Made by a program: the position numbers and the translations under genes. Under the pieces are notes generated by a model. It worked only from the letters and a program-made list of their open reading frames with translations, made no database searches and was not told where the DNA came from. A DNA stretch of 64,000 bases from assembly GCA_964057225.1 (NCBI GenBank), contig OZ059896.1, forward strand, positions 5,580,001 to 5,644,000, read 5' to 3'. Below are positions 39,308 through 51,942 of this stretch, piece after piece (the stretch's first letter is position 1; each line of letters starts with the position of its first letter). Source of the DNA: Auanema rhodensis (Eukaryota > Nematoda > Chromadorea > Rhabditida > Rhabditidae).

Positions 39308-40710
39308 TGAAAATCGAGGATATAAGTGTGAACTTATATCAGTTGATATCTCGGTGCATTTTTAAGCTAGCGCAAATCTGATAACACAGATCTACGCAGC
39401 TTAAAAATCCGCATCGAATGCACTAAACTACATTGAGAAAAGCTTAATACAAAAATTAGTTATGATCGTTTGAAAAATGATGCACTAGTGTATGTTGAGT
39501 TTCCATGTACACTCAAAATTGCTTCCAAAAACATTTTGACAAAACTTTTTTCGAGAAATTTCAAAATAATTTAGCAAAAAGTAGATGTTTCTAGATTTCT
39601 TTTTTCAAGGCAAAAACGATGGACAATGTTATTCAACGAAAAAATTAATTCTTCAGGGTGAAAATCGAGGATATAAGTGTGAACTTATATCAGTTGATAT
39701 CTCGGTGCATTTTTAAGCTAGCGCAAATCTGATAACACAGATCTACGCAGCTTAAAAATCCGCATCGAATGCACTAAACTACATTGAGAAAAGCTTAATA
39801 CAAAAATTAGTTATGATCGTTTGAAAAATGATGCATTAGTGTATGTTGAGTTTCCATGTACACTCAAAATTGCTTCCAAAAACATTTTGACAAAACTTTT
39901 TTCGAAAAATTTCAAAATAATTTAGCAAAAAGTAGATGTTTTTAGATTCCTTTTTTCAAGGCAAAAACGATGGACAATGTTATTCAACGAAAAAATTAAT
40001 TCTTCAGGGTGAAAATCGAGGATATAAGTGTGAACTTATATCAGTTGATATCTCGGTGCATTTTTAAGCTAGCGCAAATCTGATAACACAGATCTACGCA
40101 GCCTAAAAATACACATCGAATGCACTATACTACATGGAGAAACGCTCAATACAAAAATTAGTTATGATCGTTTGAAAAATGATGCACTAGTGTATGTTGA
40201 GTTTCCATGTACACTCAAAATTGCTTCCAAAAACATTTTGACAAAAATTTTTTCGAAAAATTTCAAGATAATTTAGCAAAAAGTAGATGTTTTTAGATTC
40301 CTTTTTTCAAGGCAAAAACGATGGACAATGTTATTCAACGAAAAAATTAATTCTTCAGGGTGAAAATCGAGGATATAAGTGTGAACTTATATCAGTTGAT
40401 ATCTCGGTGCATTTTTAAGCTAGCGCAAATCTGATAACACAGATCTACGCAGCTTAAAAATCCGCATCGAATGCACTATACTACATGGAGAAACGCTCAA
40501 TACAAAAATTAGTTATGATCGTTTGAAAAATGATGCACTAGTGTATGTTAGTTTCCATGTACACTCAAAATTGCTTCCAAAAACATTTTGACAAAAATTT
40601 TTTCCAAAAATTTCAAAATAATTTAGCAAAAAGTAGATGTTTTTAGATTGCTTTTTTCAAGGCAAAAACGATGGACAATGTAATTCAACGAAAAAATTAA
40701 TTCTTCAGGG

Positions 40711-42465
40711 TGAAAATCGAGGATATAAGTGTGAACTTATATCAGTTGATATCTCGGTGCATTTTCAAGCTAGCGCAAATCTGATAGTACAGATCGACGC
40801 AGCTTAAAAATCCGCATCGAATGCACTATACTACATTGAGAAACGCTTAGTACAAAAATTAGTTATGATCGTTTGAAAAATGATGCATTAGTGTATGTTG
40901 AGTTTCCATGTACACTCAAAATTGCTTCCAAAAACATTTTGACAAAACTTTTTTCGAAAAATTTCAAAATAATTTAGCAAAAACTAGATGTTTCTAGATT
41001 TCTTTTTTCAAGGCAAAAACGATGGACAATGTTATTCAACGAAAAAATTAATTCTTCAGGGTGAAAATCGAGGATATAAGTGTGAACTTATATCAGTTGA
41101 TATCTCGGTGCATTTTTAAGCTAGCGCAAATCTGATAACACAGATCTACGCAGCTTAAAAATCCGCATCGAATGCACTAAACTACATTGAGAAAAGCTTA
41201 ATACAAAAATTAGTTATGATCGTTTGAAAAATGATGCACTAGTGTATGTTGAGTTTCCATGTACACTCAAAATTGCTTCCAAAAACATTTTGACAAAAAT
41301 TTTTTCCAAAAATTTCAAAATAATTTAGCAAAAAGTAGATGTTTTTAGATTCCTTTTTTCAAGGCAAAAACGATGGACAATGTTATTCAACGAAAAAATT
41401 AATTCTTCAGGGTGAAAATCGAGGATATAAGTGTGAACTTATATCAGTTGATATCTCGGTGCATTTTCAAGTTAGCGCAAATCTGATAGTACAGATCGAC
41501 GCAGCTTAAAAATCCGCATCGAATGCACTATACTACATTGAGAAACGCTTAATACAAAAATTAGTCATGATCGTTTGAAAAATGATGCATTAGTGTATGT
41601 TGAGTTTCCATGTACACTCAAAATTGCTTCCAAAAACATTTTGACAAAAATTTTTTCGAAAAATTTCAAGATAATTTAGCAAAAAGTAGATGTTTTTAGA
41701 TTCCTTTTTTCAAGGCAAAAACGATGGACAATGTTATTCAACGAAAAAATTAATTCTTCAGGGTGAAAATCGAGGATATAGGTGTGAACTTATATCAGTT
41801 GATATCTCGGTGCATTTTTAAGCTAGCGCAAATCTGATAACACAGATCTACGCAGCTTAAAAATCCGCATCGAATGCACTAAACTACATTGAGAAAAGCT
41901 TAATACAAAAATTAGTTATGATCGTTTGAAAAATGATGCATTAGTGTATGTTGAGTTTCCATGTACACTCAAAATTGCTTCCAAAAACATTTTGACAAAA
42001 CTTTTTTCGAAAAATTTCAAAATAATTTAGCAAAAAGTAGATGTTTTTAGATTCCTTTTTTCAAGGCAAAAACGATGGACAATGTTATTCAACGAAAAAA
42101 TTAATTCTTCAGGGTGAAAATCGAAGATATAAGTGTGAACTTATATCAGTTGATATCTCGGTGCATTTTTAAGCTAGCGCAAATCTGATAACACAGATCT
42201 ACGCAGCCTAAAAATACGCATCGAATGCACTATACTACATGGAGAAACGCTCAATACAAAAATTAGTTATGATCGTTTGAAAAATGATGCACTAGTGTAT
42301 GTTGAGTTTCCATGTACACTCAAAATTGCTTCCAAAAACATTTTGACAAAAATTTTTTCCAAAAATTTCAAAATAATTTAGCAAAAAGTAGATGTTTTTA
42401 GATTCCTTTTTTCAAGGCAAAAACGATGGACAATGTAATTCAACGAAAAAATTGATTCTTCAGGG
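40711..42465 (+). repeat. Five-monomer module, copy 2 of 4
   Basis: Same order as 36151-37905, 13 monomers downstream. It includes the CAAGTTAGC marker in the third monomer (41413), which here also has TAGTCATG. Private change: AAAACTAGATG in monomer 40711. The fifth monomer keeps GCACTAG and TTCCAAAAA through its right half, unlike copy 1, and ends in ATTGATTCTT. Confidence 0.8.
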
Positions 42466-45273
42466 TGAAAATCGAGGATATAAGTGTGAACTTATATCAG
42501 TTGATATCTCGGTGCATTTTCAAGCTAGCGCAAATCTGATAGTACAGATCGACGCAGCTTAAAAATCCGCATCGAATGCACTATACTACATTGAGAAACG
42601 CTTAATACAAAAATTAGTCATGATCGTTTGAAAAATGATGCATTAGTGTATGTTGAGTTTCCATGTACACTCAAAATTGCTTCCAAAAACATTTTGACAA
42701 AAATTTTTTCGAAAAATTTCAAGATAATTTAGCAAAAAGTAGATGTTTTTAGATTCCTTTTTTCAAGGCAAAAACGATGGACAATGTTATTCAACGAAAA
42801 AATTAATTCTTCAGGGTGAAAATCGAGGATATAGGTGTGAACTTATATCAGTTGATATCTCGGTGCATTTTTAAGCTAGCGCAAATCTGATAACACAGAT
42901 CTACGCAGCTTAAAAATCCGCATCGAATGCACTAAACTACATTGAGAAAAGCTTAATACAAAAATTAGTTATGATCGTTTGAAAAATGATGCATTAGTGT
43001 ATGTTGAGTTTCCATGTACACTCAAAATTGCTTCCAAAAACATTTTGACAAAACTTTTTTCGAAAAATTTCAAAATAATTTAGCAAAAAGTAGATGTTTT
43101 TAGATTCCTTTTTTCAAGGCAAAAACGATGGACAATGTTATTCAACGAAAAAATTAATTCTTCAGGGTGAAAATCGAGGATATAAGTGTGAACTTATATC
43201 AGTTGATATCTCGGTGCATTTTTAAGCTAGCGCAAATCTGATAACACAGATCTACGCAGCCTAAAAATACGCATCGAATGCACTATACTACATGGAGAAA
43301 CGCTCAATACAAAAATTAGTTATGATCGTTTGAAAAATGATGCACTAGTGTATGTTGAGTTTCCATGTACACTCAAAATTGCTTCCAAAAACATTTTGAC
43401 AAAAATTTTTTCCAAAAATTTCAAAATAATTTAGCAAAAAGTAGATGTTTTTAGATTGCTTTTTTCAAGGCAAAAACGATGGACAATGTAATTCAACGAA
43501 AAAATTGATTCTTCAGGGTGAAAATCGAGGATATAAGTGTGAACTTATATCAGTTGATATCTCGGTGCATTTTCAAGCTAGCGCAAATCTGATAGTACAG
43601 ATCGACGCAGCTTAAAAATCCGCATCGAATGCACTATACTACATTGAGAAACGCTTAGTACAAAAATTAGTTATGATCGTTTGAAAAATGATGCATTAGT
43701 GTATGTTGAGTTTCCATGTACACTCAAAATTGCTTCCAAAAACATTTTGACAAAAATTTTTTCGAAAAATTTCAAGATAATTTAGCAAAAAGTAGATGTT
43801 TTTAGATTCCTTTTTTCAAGGCAAAAACGATGGACAATGTTATTCAACGAAAAAATTAATTCTTCAGGGTGAAAATCGAGGATATAAGTTTGAACTTATA
43901 TCAGTTGATATCTCGGTGCATTTTCAAGCTAGCGCAAATCTGATAGTACAGATCGACGCAGCTTAAAAATCCGCATCGAATGCACTATACTACATTGAGA
44001 AACGCTTAGTACAAAAATTAGTTATGATCGTTTGAAAAATGATGCATTAGTGTATGTTGAGTTTCCATGTACACTCAAAATTGCTTCCAAAAACATTTTG
44101 ACAAAAATTTTTTCGAAAAATTTCAAGATAATTTAGCAAAAAGTAGATGTTTTTAGATTCCTTTTTTCAAGGCAAAAACGATGGACAATGTTATTCAACG
44201 AAAAAATTAATTCTTCAGGGTGAAAATCGAGGATATAAGTGTGAACATATATCAGTTGATATCTCGGTGCATTTTTAAGCTAGCGCAAATCTGATAACAC
44301 AGATCGACGCAGCTTAAAAATCCGCATCGAATGCACTAAACTACATTGAGAAAAGCTTAATACAAAAATTAGTTATGATCGTTTGAAAAATGATGCATTA
44401 GTGTATGTTGAGTTTCCATGTACACTCAAAATTGCTTCCAAAAACATTTTGACAAAACTTTTTTCGAAAAATTTCAAAATAATTTAGCAAAAAGTAGATG
44501 TTTTTAGATTCCTTTTTTCAAGGCAAAAACGATGGACAATGTTATTCAACGAAAAAATTAATTCTTCAGGGTGAAAATCGAGGATATAGGTGTGAACTTA
44601 TATCAGTTGATATCTCGGTGCATTTTCAAGCTAGCGCAAATCTGATAGTACAGATCGACGCAGCTTAAAAATCCGCATCGAATGCACTATACTACATTGA
44701 GAAACGCTCAATACAAAAATTAGTTATGATCGTTTGAAAAATGATGCATTAGTGTATGTTGAGTTTCCATGTACACTCAAAATTGCTTCCAAAAACATTT
44801 TGACAAAAATTTTTTCGAAAAATTTCAAGATAATTTAGCAAAAAGTAGATGTTTTTAGATTCCTTTTTTCAAGGCAAAAACGATGGACAATGTTATTCAA
44901 CGAAAAAATTAATTCTTCAGGGTGAAAATCGAGGATATAAGTGTGAACTTATATCAGTTGATATCTCGGTGCATTTTTAAGCTAGCGCAAATCTGATAAC
45001 ACAGATCTACGCAGCCTAAAAATCCGCATCGAATGCACTTTACTACATGGAGAAACGCTCAATACAAAAATTAGTTATGATCGTTTGAAAAATGATGCAC
45101 TAGTGTATGTTGAGTTTCCATGTACACTCAAAATTGCTTCCAAAAACATTTTGACAAAAATTTTTTCCAAAAATTTCAAAATAATTTAGCAAAAAGTAGA
45201 TGTTTTTAGATTGCTTTTTTCAAGGCAAAAACGATGGACAATGTAATTCAACGAAAAAATTAATTCTTCAGGG

Positions 45274-48200
45274 TGAAAATCGAGGATATAAGTGTGAACT
45301 TATATCAGTTGATATCTCGGTGCATTTTTAAGCTAGCGCAAATCTGATAACACAGATCGACGCAGCTTAAAAATCCGCATCGAATGCACTAAACTACATT
45401 GAGAAAAGCTTAATACAAAAATTAGTTATGATCGTTTGAAAAATGATGCATTAGTGTATGTTGAGTTTCCATGTACACTCAAAATTGCTTCCAAAAACAT
45501 TTTGACAAAACTTTTTTCGAAAAATTTCAAAATAATTTAGCAAAAAGTAGATGTTTTTAGATTCCTTTTTTCAAGGCAAAAACGATGGACAATGTTATTC
45601 AACGAAAAAATTAATTCTTCAGGGTGAAAATCGAGGATATAGGTGCGAACTTATATCAGTTGATATCTCGGTGCATTTTCAAGCTAGCGCAAATCTGATA
45701 GTACAGATCGACGCAGCTTAAAAATCCGCATCGAATGCACTATACTACATTGAGAAACGCTCAATACAAAAATTAGTTATGATCGTTTGAAAAATGATGC
45801 ATTAGTGTATGTTGAGTTTCCATGTACACTCAAAATTGCTTCCAAAAACATTTTGACAAAAATTTTTTCGAAAAATTTCAAGATAATTTAGCAAAAAGTA
45901 GATGTTTTTAGATTCCTTTTTTCAAGGCAAAAACGATGGACAATGTTATTCAACGAAAAAATTAATTCTTCAGGGTGAAAATCGAGGATATAAGTGTGAA
46001 CTTATATCAGTTGATATCTCGGTGCATTTTCAAGCTAGCGCAAATCTGATAACACAGATCGACGCAGCTTAAAAATCCGCATCGAATGCACTATATTACA
46101 TTGAGAAAAGCTAAATACAAAAATTAGTTATGATCGTTTGAAAAATGATGCATTAGTGTATGTTGAGTTTCCATGTACACTCAAAATTGCTTCCAAAAAC
46201 ATTTTGACAAAAATTTTTTCGAAAAATTTCAAGATAATTTAGCAAAAAGTAGATGTTTTTAGATTCCTTTTTTCAAGGCAAAAACGATGGACAATGTTAT
46301 TCAACGAAAAAATTAATTCTTCAGGGTGAAAATCGAGGATATAAGTGTGAACTTATATCAGTTGATATCTCGGTGCATTTTTAAGCTAGCGCAAATCTGA
46401 TAACACAGATCTACGCAGCCTAAAATTCCGCATCGAATGCACTATACTACATGGAGAAACGCTCAATACAAAAATTAGTTATGATCGTTTGAAAAATGAT
46501 GCACTAGTGTATGTTGAGTTTCCATGTACACTCAAAATTGCTTCCAAAAACATTTTGACAAAAATTTTTTCCAAAAATTTCAAAATAATTTAGCAAAAAG
46601 TAGATGTTTTTAGATTGCTTTTTTCAAGGCAAAAACGATGGACAATGTGATTCAACGAAAAAATTAATTCTTCAGGGTGAAAATCGAGGATATAAGTGTG
46701 AACTTATATCAGTTGATATCTCGGTGCATTTTCAAGCTAGCGCAAATCTGATAGTACAGATCGACGCAGCTTAAAAATCCGCATCGAATGCACTATACTA
46801 CATTGAGAAACGCTTAGTACAAAAATTAGTTATGATCGTTTGAAAAATGATGCATTAGTGTATGTTGAGTTTCCATGTACACTCAAAATTGCTTCCAAAA
46901 ACATTTTGACAAAACTTTTTTCGAAAAATTTCAAAATAATTTAGCAAAAAGTAGATGTTTTTAGATTCCTTTTTTCAAGGCAAAAACGATGGACAATGTT
47001 ATTCAACGAAAAAATTAATTCTTCAGGGTGAAAATCGAGGATATAAGTGTGAACATATATCAGTTGATATCTCGGTGCATTTTTAAGCTAGCGCAAATCT
47101 GATAACACAGATCGACGCAGCTTAAAAATCCGCATCGAATGCACTAAACTACATTGAGAAAAGCTTAATACAAAAATTAGTTATGATCGTTTGAAAAATG
47201 ATGCATTAGTGTATGTTGAGTTTCCATGTACACTCAAAATTGCTTCCAAAAACATTTTGACAAAAATTTTTTCGAAAAATTTCAAGATAATTTAGCAAAA
47301 AGTAGATGTTTTTAGATTCCTTTTTTCAAGGCAAAAACGATGGACAATGTTATTCAACGAAAAAATTAATTCTTCAGGGTGAAAATCGAGGATATAAGTG
47401 TGAACTTATATCAGTTGATATCTCGGTGCATTTTCAAGCTAGCGCAAATCTGATAGTACAGATCGACGCAGCTTAAAAATCCGCATCGAATGCACTAAAC
47501 TACATTGAGAAAAGCTTAATACAAAAATTAGTTATGATCGTTTGAAAAATGATGCATTAGTGTATGTTGAGTTTCCATGTACACTCAAAATTGCTTCCAA
47601 AAACATTTTGACAAAACTTTTTTCGAAAAATTTCAAAATAATTTAGCAAAAAGTAGATGTTTCTAGATTCCTTTTTTCAAGGCAAAAACGATGGACAATG
47701 TTATTCAACGAAAAAATTAATTCTTCAGGGTGAAAATCGAGGATATAAGTGTGAACTTATATCAGTTGATATCTCGGTGCATTTTTAAGCTAGCGCAAAT
47801 CTGATAACACAGATCTACGCAGCTTAAAAATCCGCATCGAATGCACTAAACTACATTGAGAAAAGCTTAATACAAAAATTAGTTATGATCGTTTGAAAAA
47901 TGATGCATTAGTGTATGTTGAGTTTCCATGTACACTCAAAATTGCTTCCAAAAACATTTTGACAAAACTTTTTTCGAAAAATTTCAAAATAATTTAGCAA
48001 AAAGTAGATGTTTCTAGATTCCTTTTTTCAAGGCAAAAACGATGGACAATGTTATTCAACGAAAAAATTAATTCTTCAGGGTGAAAATCGAAGATATAGG
48101 TGTGAACTTATATCAGTTGATATCTCGGTGCATTTTTAAGCTAGCGCAAATCTGATAACACAGATCTACGCAGCTTAAAAATCCGCATCGAATGCACTAT

Positions 48201-48432
48201 ACTACATTGAGAAACGCTTAGTACAAAAATTAGTTATGATCGTTTGAAAAATGATGCATTAGTGTATGTTGAGTTTCCATGTACACTCAAAATTGCTTCC
48301 AAAAACATTTTGACAAAAATTTTTTCGAAAAATTTCAAGATAATTTAGCAAAAAGTAGATGTTTTTAGATTCCTTTTTTCAAGGCAAAAACGATGGACAA
48401 TGTTATTCAACGAAAAAATTAATTCTTCAGGG
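45274..48432 (+). repeat. Nine-monomer block, copy 1 (3159 bp)
   Basis: Nine lineages in order, including TATATTAC with GCTAAATAC (45976), GCAGCCTAAAATTCC with TGTGATTC (46327), CGCTTAG (46678), AACATATATC (47029) and CGAAGATATAGG (48082). The same nine in the same order occur at 60718-63875, 44 monomers downstream. Private to this copy: loop variant GTGCGAAC in monomer 45625. Its last three monomers overlap the start of the 13-monomer unit. Confidence 0.85.
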
Positions 48433-51400
48433 TGAAAATCGAGGATATAAGTGTGAACATATATCAGTTGATATCTCGGTGCATTTTTAAGCTAGCGCAA
48501 ATCTGATAACACAGATCGACGCAGCTTAAAAATCCGCATCGAATGCACTAAACTACATTGAGAAAAGCTTAATACAAAAATTAGTTATGATCGTTTGAAA
48601 AATGATGCATTAGTGTATGTTGAGTTTCCATGTACACTCAAAATTGCTTCCAAAAACATTTTGACAAAAATTTTTTCGAAAAATTTCAAGATAATTTAGC
48701 AAAAAGTAGATGTTTTTAGATTCCTTTTTTCAAGGCAAAAACGATGGACAATGTTATTCAACGAAAAAATTAATTCTTCAGGGTGAAAATCGAGGATATA
48801 AGTGTGAACTTATATCAGTTGATATCTCGGTGCATTTTCAAGCTAGCGCAAATCTGATAGTACAGATCGACGCAGCTTAAAAATCCGCATCGAATGCACT
48901 AAACTACATTGAGAAAAGCTTAATACAAAAATTAGTTATGATCGTTTGAAAAATGATGCATTAGTGTATGTTGAGTTTCCATGTACACTCAAAATTGCTT
49001 CCAAAAACATTTTGACAAAACTTTTTTCGAAAAATTTCAAAATAATTTAGCAAAAAGTAGATGTTTCTAGATTCCTTTTTTCAAGGCAAAAACGATGGAC
49101 AATGTTATTCAACGAAAAAATTAATTCTTCAGGGTGAAAATCGAGGATATAAGTGTGAACTTATATCAGTTGATATCTCGGTGCATTTTTAAGCTAGCGC
49201 AAATCTGATAACACAGATCTACGCAGCTTAAAAATCTGCATCGAATGCACTAAACTACATTGAGAAAAGCTTAATACAAAAATTAGTTATGATCGTTTGA
49301 AAAATGATGCATTAGTGTATGTTGAGTTTCCATGTACACTCAAAATTGCTTCCAAAAACATTTTGACAAAACTTTTTTCGAAAAATTTCAAAATAATTTA
49401 GCAAAAAGTAGATGTTTCTAGATTCCTTTTTTCAAGGCAAAAACGATGGACAATGTTATTCAACGAAAAAATTAATTCTTCAGGGTGAAAATCGAGGATA
49501 TAAGTGTGAACTTATATCAGTTGATATCTCGGTGCATTTTTAAGCTAGCGCAAATCTGATAACACAGATCTACGCAGCTTAAAAATCCGCATCGAATGCA
49601 CTAAACTACATTGAGAAAAGCTTAATACAAAAATTAGTTATGATCGTTTGAAAAATGATGCATTAGTGTATGTTGAGTTTCCATGTACACTCAAAATTGC
49701 TTCCAAAAACATTTTGACAAAACTTTTTTCGAAAAATTTCAAAATAATTTAGCAAAAAGTAGATGTTTCTAGATTCCTTTTTTCAAGGCAAAAACGATGG
49801 ACAATGTTATTCAACGAAAAAATTAATTCTTCAGGGTGAAAATCGAAGATATAGGTGTGAACTTATATCAGTTGATATCTCGGTGCATTTTTAAGCTAGC
49901 GCAAATCTGATAACACAGATCTACGCAGCTTAAAAATCCGCATCGAATGCACTATACTACATTGAGAAACGCTTAGTACAAAAATTAGTTATGATCGTTT
50001 GAAAAATGATGCATTAGTGTATGTTGAGTTTCCATGTACACTCAAAATTGCTTCCAAAAACATTTTGACAAAACTTTTTTCGAAAAATTTCAAAATAATT
50101 TAGCAAAAAGTAGATGTTTCTAGATTTCTTTTTTCAAGGCAAAAACGATGGACAATGTTATTCAACGAAAAAATTAATTCTTCAGGGTGAAAATCGAGGA
50201 TATAAGTGTGAACTTATATCAGTTGATATCTCGGTGCATTTTTAAGCTAGCGCAAATCTGATAACACAGATCTTCGCAGCTTAAAAATCCGCATCGAATG
50301 CACTAAACTACATTGAGAAAAGCTTAATACAAAAATTAGTTATGATCGTTTGAAAAATGATGCACTAGTGTATGTTGAGTTTCCATGTACACTCAAAATT
50401 GCTTCCAAAAACATTTTGACAAAAATTTTTTCCAAAAATTTCAAAATAATTTAGCAAAAAGTAGATGTTTTTAGATTCCTTTTTTCAAGGCAAAAACGAT
50501 GGACAATGTTATTCAACGAAAAAATTAATTCTTCAGGGTGAAAATCGAGGATATAAGTGTGAACTTATATCAGTTGATATCTCGGTGCATTTTCAAGTTA
50601 GCGCAAATCTGATAGTACAGATCGACGCAGCTTAAAAATCCGCATCGAATGCACTATACTACATTGAGAAACGCTTAATACAAAAATTAGTCATGATCGT
50701 TTGAAAAATGATGCATTAGTGTATGTTGAGTTTCCATGTACACTCAAAATTGCTTCCAAAAACATTTTGACAAAAATTTTTTCGAAAAATTTCAAGATAA
50801 TTTAGCAAAAAGTAGATGTTTTTAGATTCCTTTTTTCAAGGCAAAAACGATGGACAATGTTATTCAACGAAAAAATTAATTCTTCAGGGTGAAAATCGAG
50901 GATATAGGTGTGAACTTATATCAGTTGATATCTCGGTGCATTTTTAAGCTAGCGCAAATCTGATAACACAGATCTACGCAGCTTAAAAATCCGCATCGAA
51001 TGCACTAAACTACATTGAGAAAAGCTTAATACAAAAATTAGTTATGATCGTTTGAAAAATGATGCATTAGTGTATGTTGAGTTTCCATGTACACTCAAAA
51101 TTGCTTCCAAAAACATTTTGACAAAACTTTTTTCGAAAAATTTCAAAATAATTTAGCAAAAAGTAGATGTTTTTAGATTCCTTTTTTCAAGGCAAAAACG
51201 ATGGACAATGTTATTCAACGAAAAAATTAATTCTTCAGGGTGAAAATCGAGGATATAAGTGTGAACTTATATCAGTTGATATCTCGGTGCATTTTTAAGC
51301 TAGCGCAAATCTGATAACACAGATCTACGCAGCCTAAAAATACGCATCGAATGCACTATACTACATGGAGAAACGCTCAATACAAAAATTAGTTATGATC

Positions 51401-51942
51401 GTTTGAAAAATGATGCACTAGTGTATGTTGAGTTTCCATGTACACTCAAAATTGCTTCCAAAAACATTTTGACAAAAATTTTTTCCAAAAATTTCAAAAT
51501 AATTTAGCAAAAAGTAGATGTTTTTAGATTGCTTTTTTCAAGGCAAAAACGATGGACAATGTAATTCAACGAAAAAATTAATTCTTCAGGGTGAAAATCG
51601 AGGATATAAGTGTGAACTTATATCAGTTGATATCTCGGTGCATTTTCAAGCTAGCGCAAATCTGATAGTACAGATCGACGCAGCTTAAAAATCCGCATCG
51701 AATGCACTATACTACATTGAGAAAAGCTTAATACAAAAATTAGTTATGATCGTTTGAAAAATGATGCATTAGTGTATGTTGAGTTTCCATGTACACTCAA
51801 AATTGCTTCCAAAAACATTTTGACAAAAATTTTTTCGAAAAATTTCAAGATAATTTAGCAAAAAGTAGATGTTTTTAGATTCCTTTTTTCAAGGCAAAAA
51901 CGATGGACAATGTTATTCAACGAAAAAATTAATTCTTCAGGG
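47380..51942 (+). repeat. 13-monomer higher-order unit, copy 1 (4563 bp)
   Basis: Exactly 13 monomers, matched one for one by 51943-56505. Rare markers shared at equal offsets: AAATCTGC (49135/53698), CGAAGATATAGG (48082/52645 and 49837/54400), AACATATATC (48433/52996), ATCTTCGC (50188/54751), CAAGTTAGC with TAGTCATG (50539/55102), CCTAAAAATACGC (51241/55804). By eye only the last pair differs, in two bases: AAAAGCTTAA in 51592 against AAACGCTTAG in 56155. This is either a very recent segmental duplication or an assembly duplication. Confidence 0.88.
49837..51591 (+). repeat. Five-monomer module, copy 3 of 4
   Basis: Same lineage order as 36151-37905. The first monomer has acquired CGAAGATATAGG with the ATAACACAG left half, while keeping the CGCTTAG, GTTTCTAG and GATTTC right side. 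The second has ATCTTCGC. The start is exactly 26 monomers (9126 bp) after copy 2. Confidence 0.75.

Larger units (their letters stand above)
35100..40710 (+). repeat. Block marked by a shared 1-bp deletion (GTTAGTTTCC)
   Basis: Monomers 35100, 35801, 38608, 38958 and 40361 have GTTAGTTTCC in place of GTTGAGTTTCC, with the deletion at 35288/35289, 35989/35990, 38796/38797, 39146/39147 and 40549/40550. I see it nowhere else. Four of the five also carry CATGGAG, GCACTAG, TTCCAAAAA, GATTGC and TGTAATT, so they are one lineage; 38958 has only the right half. The deletion breaks the TTGAGT/ACTCAA inverted repeat at monomer positions 188-209. Confidence 0.9.
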
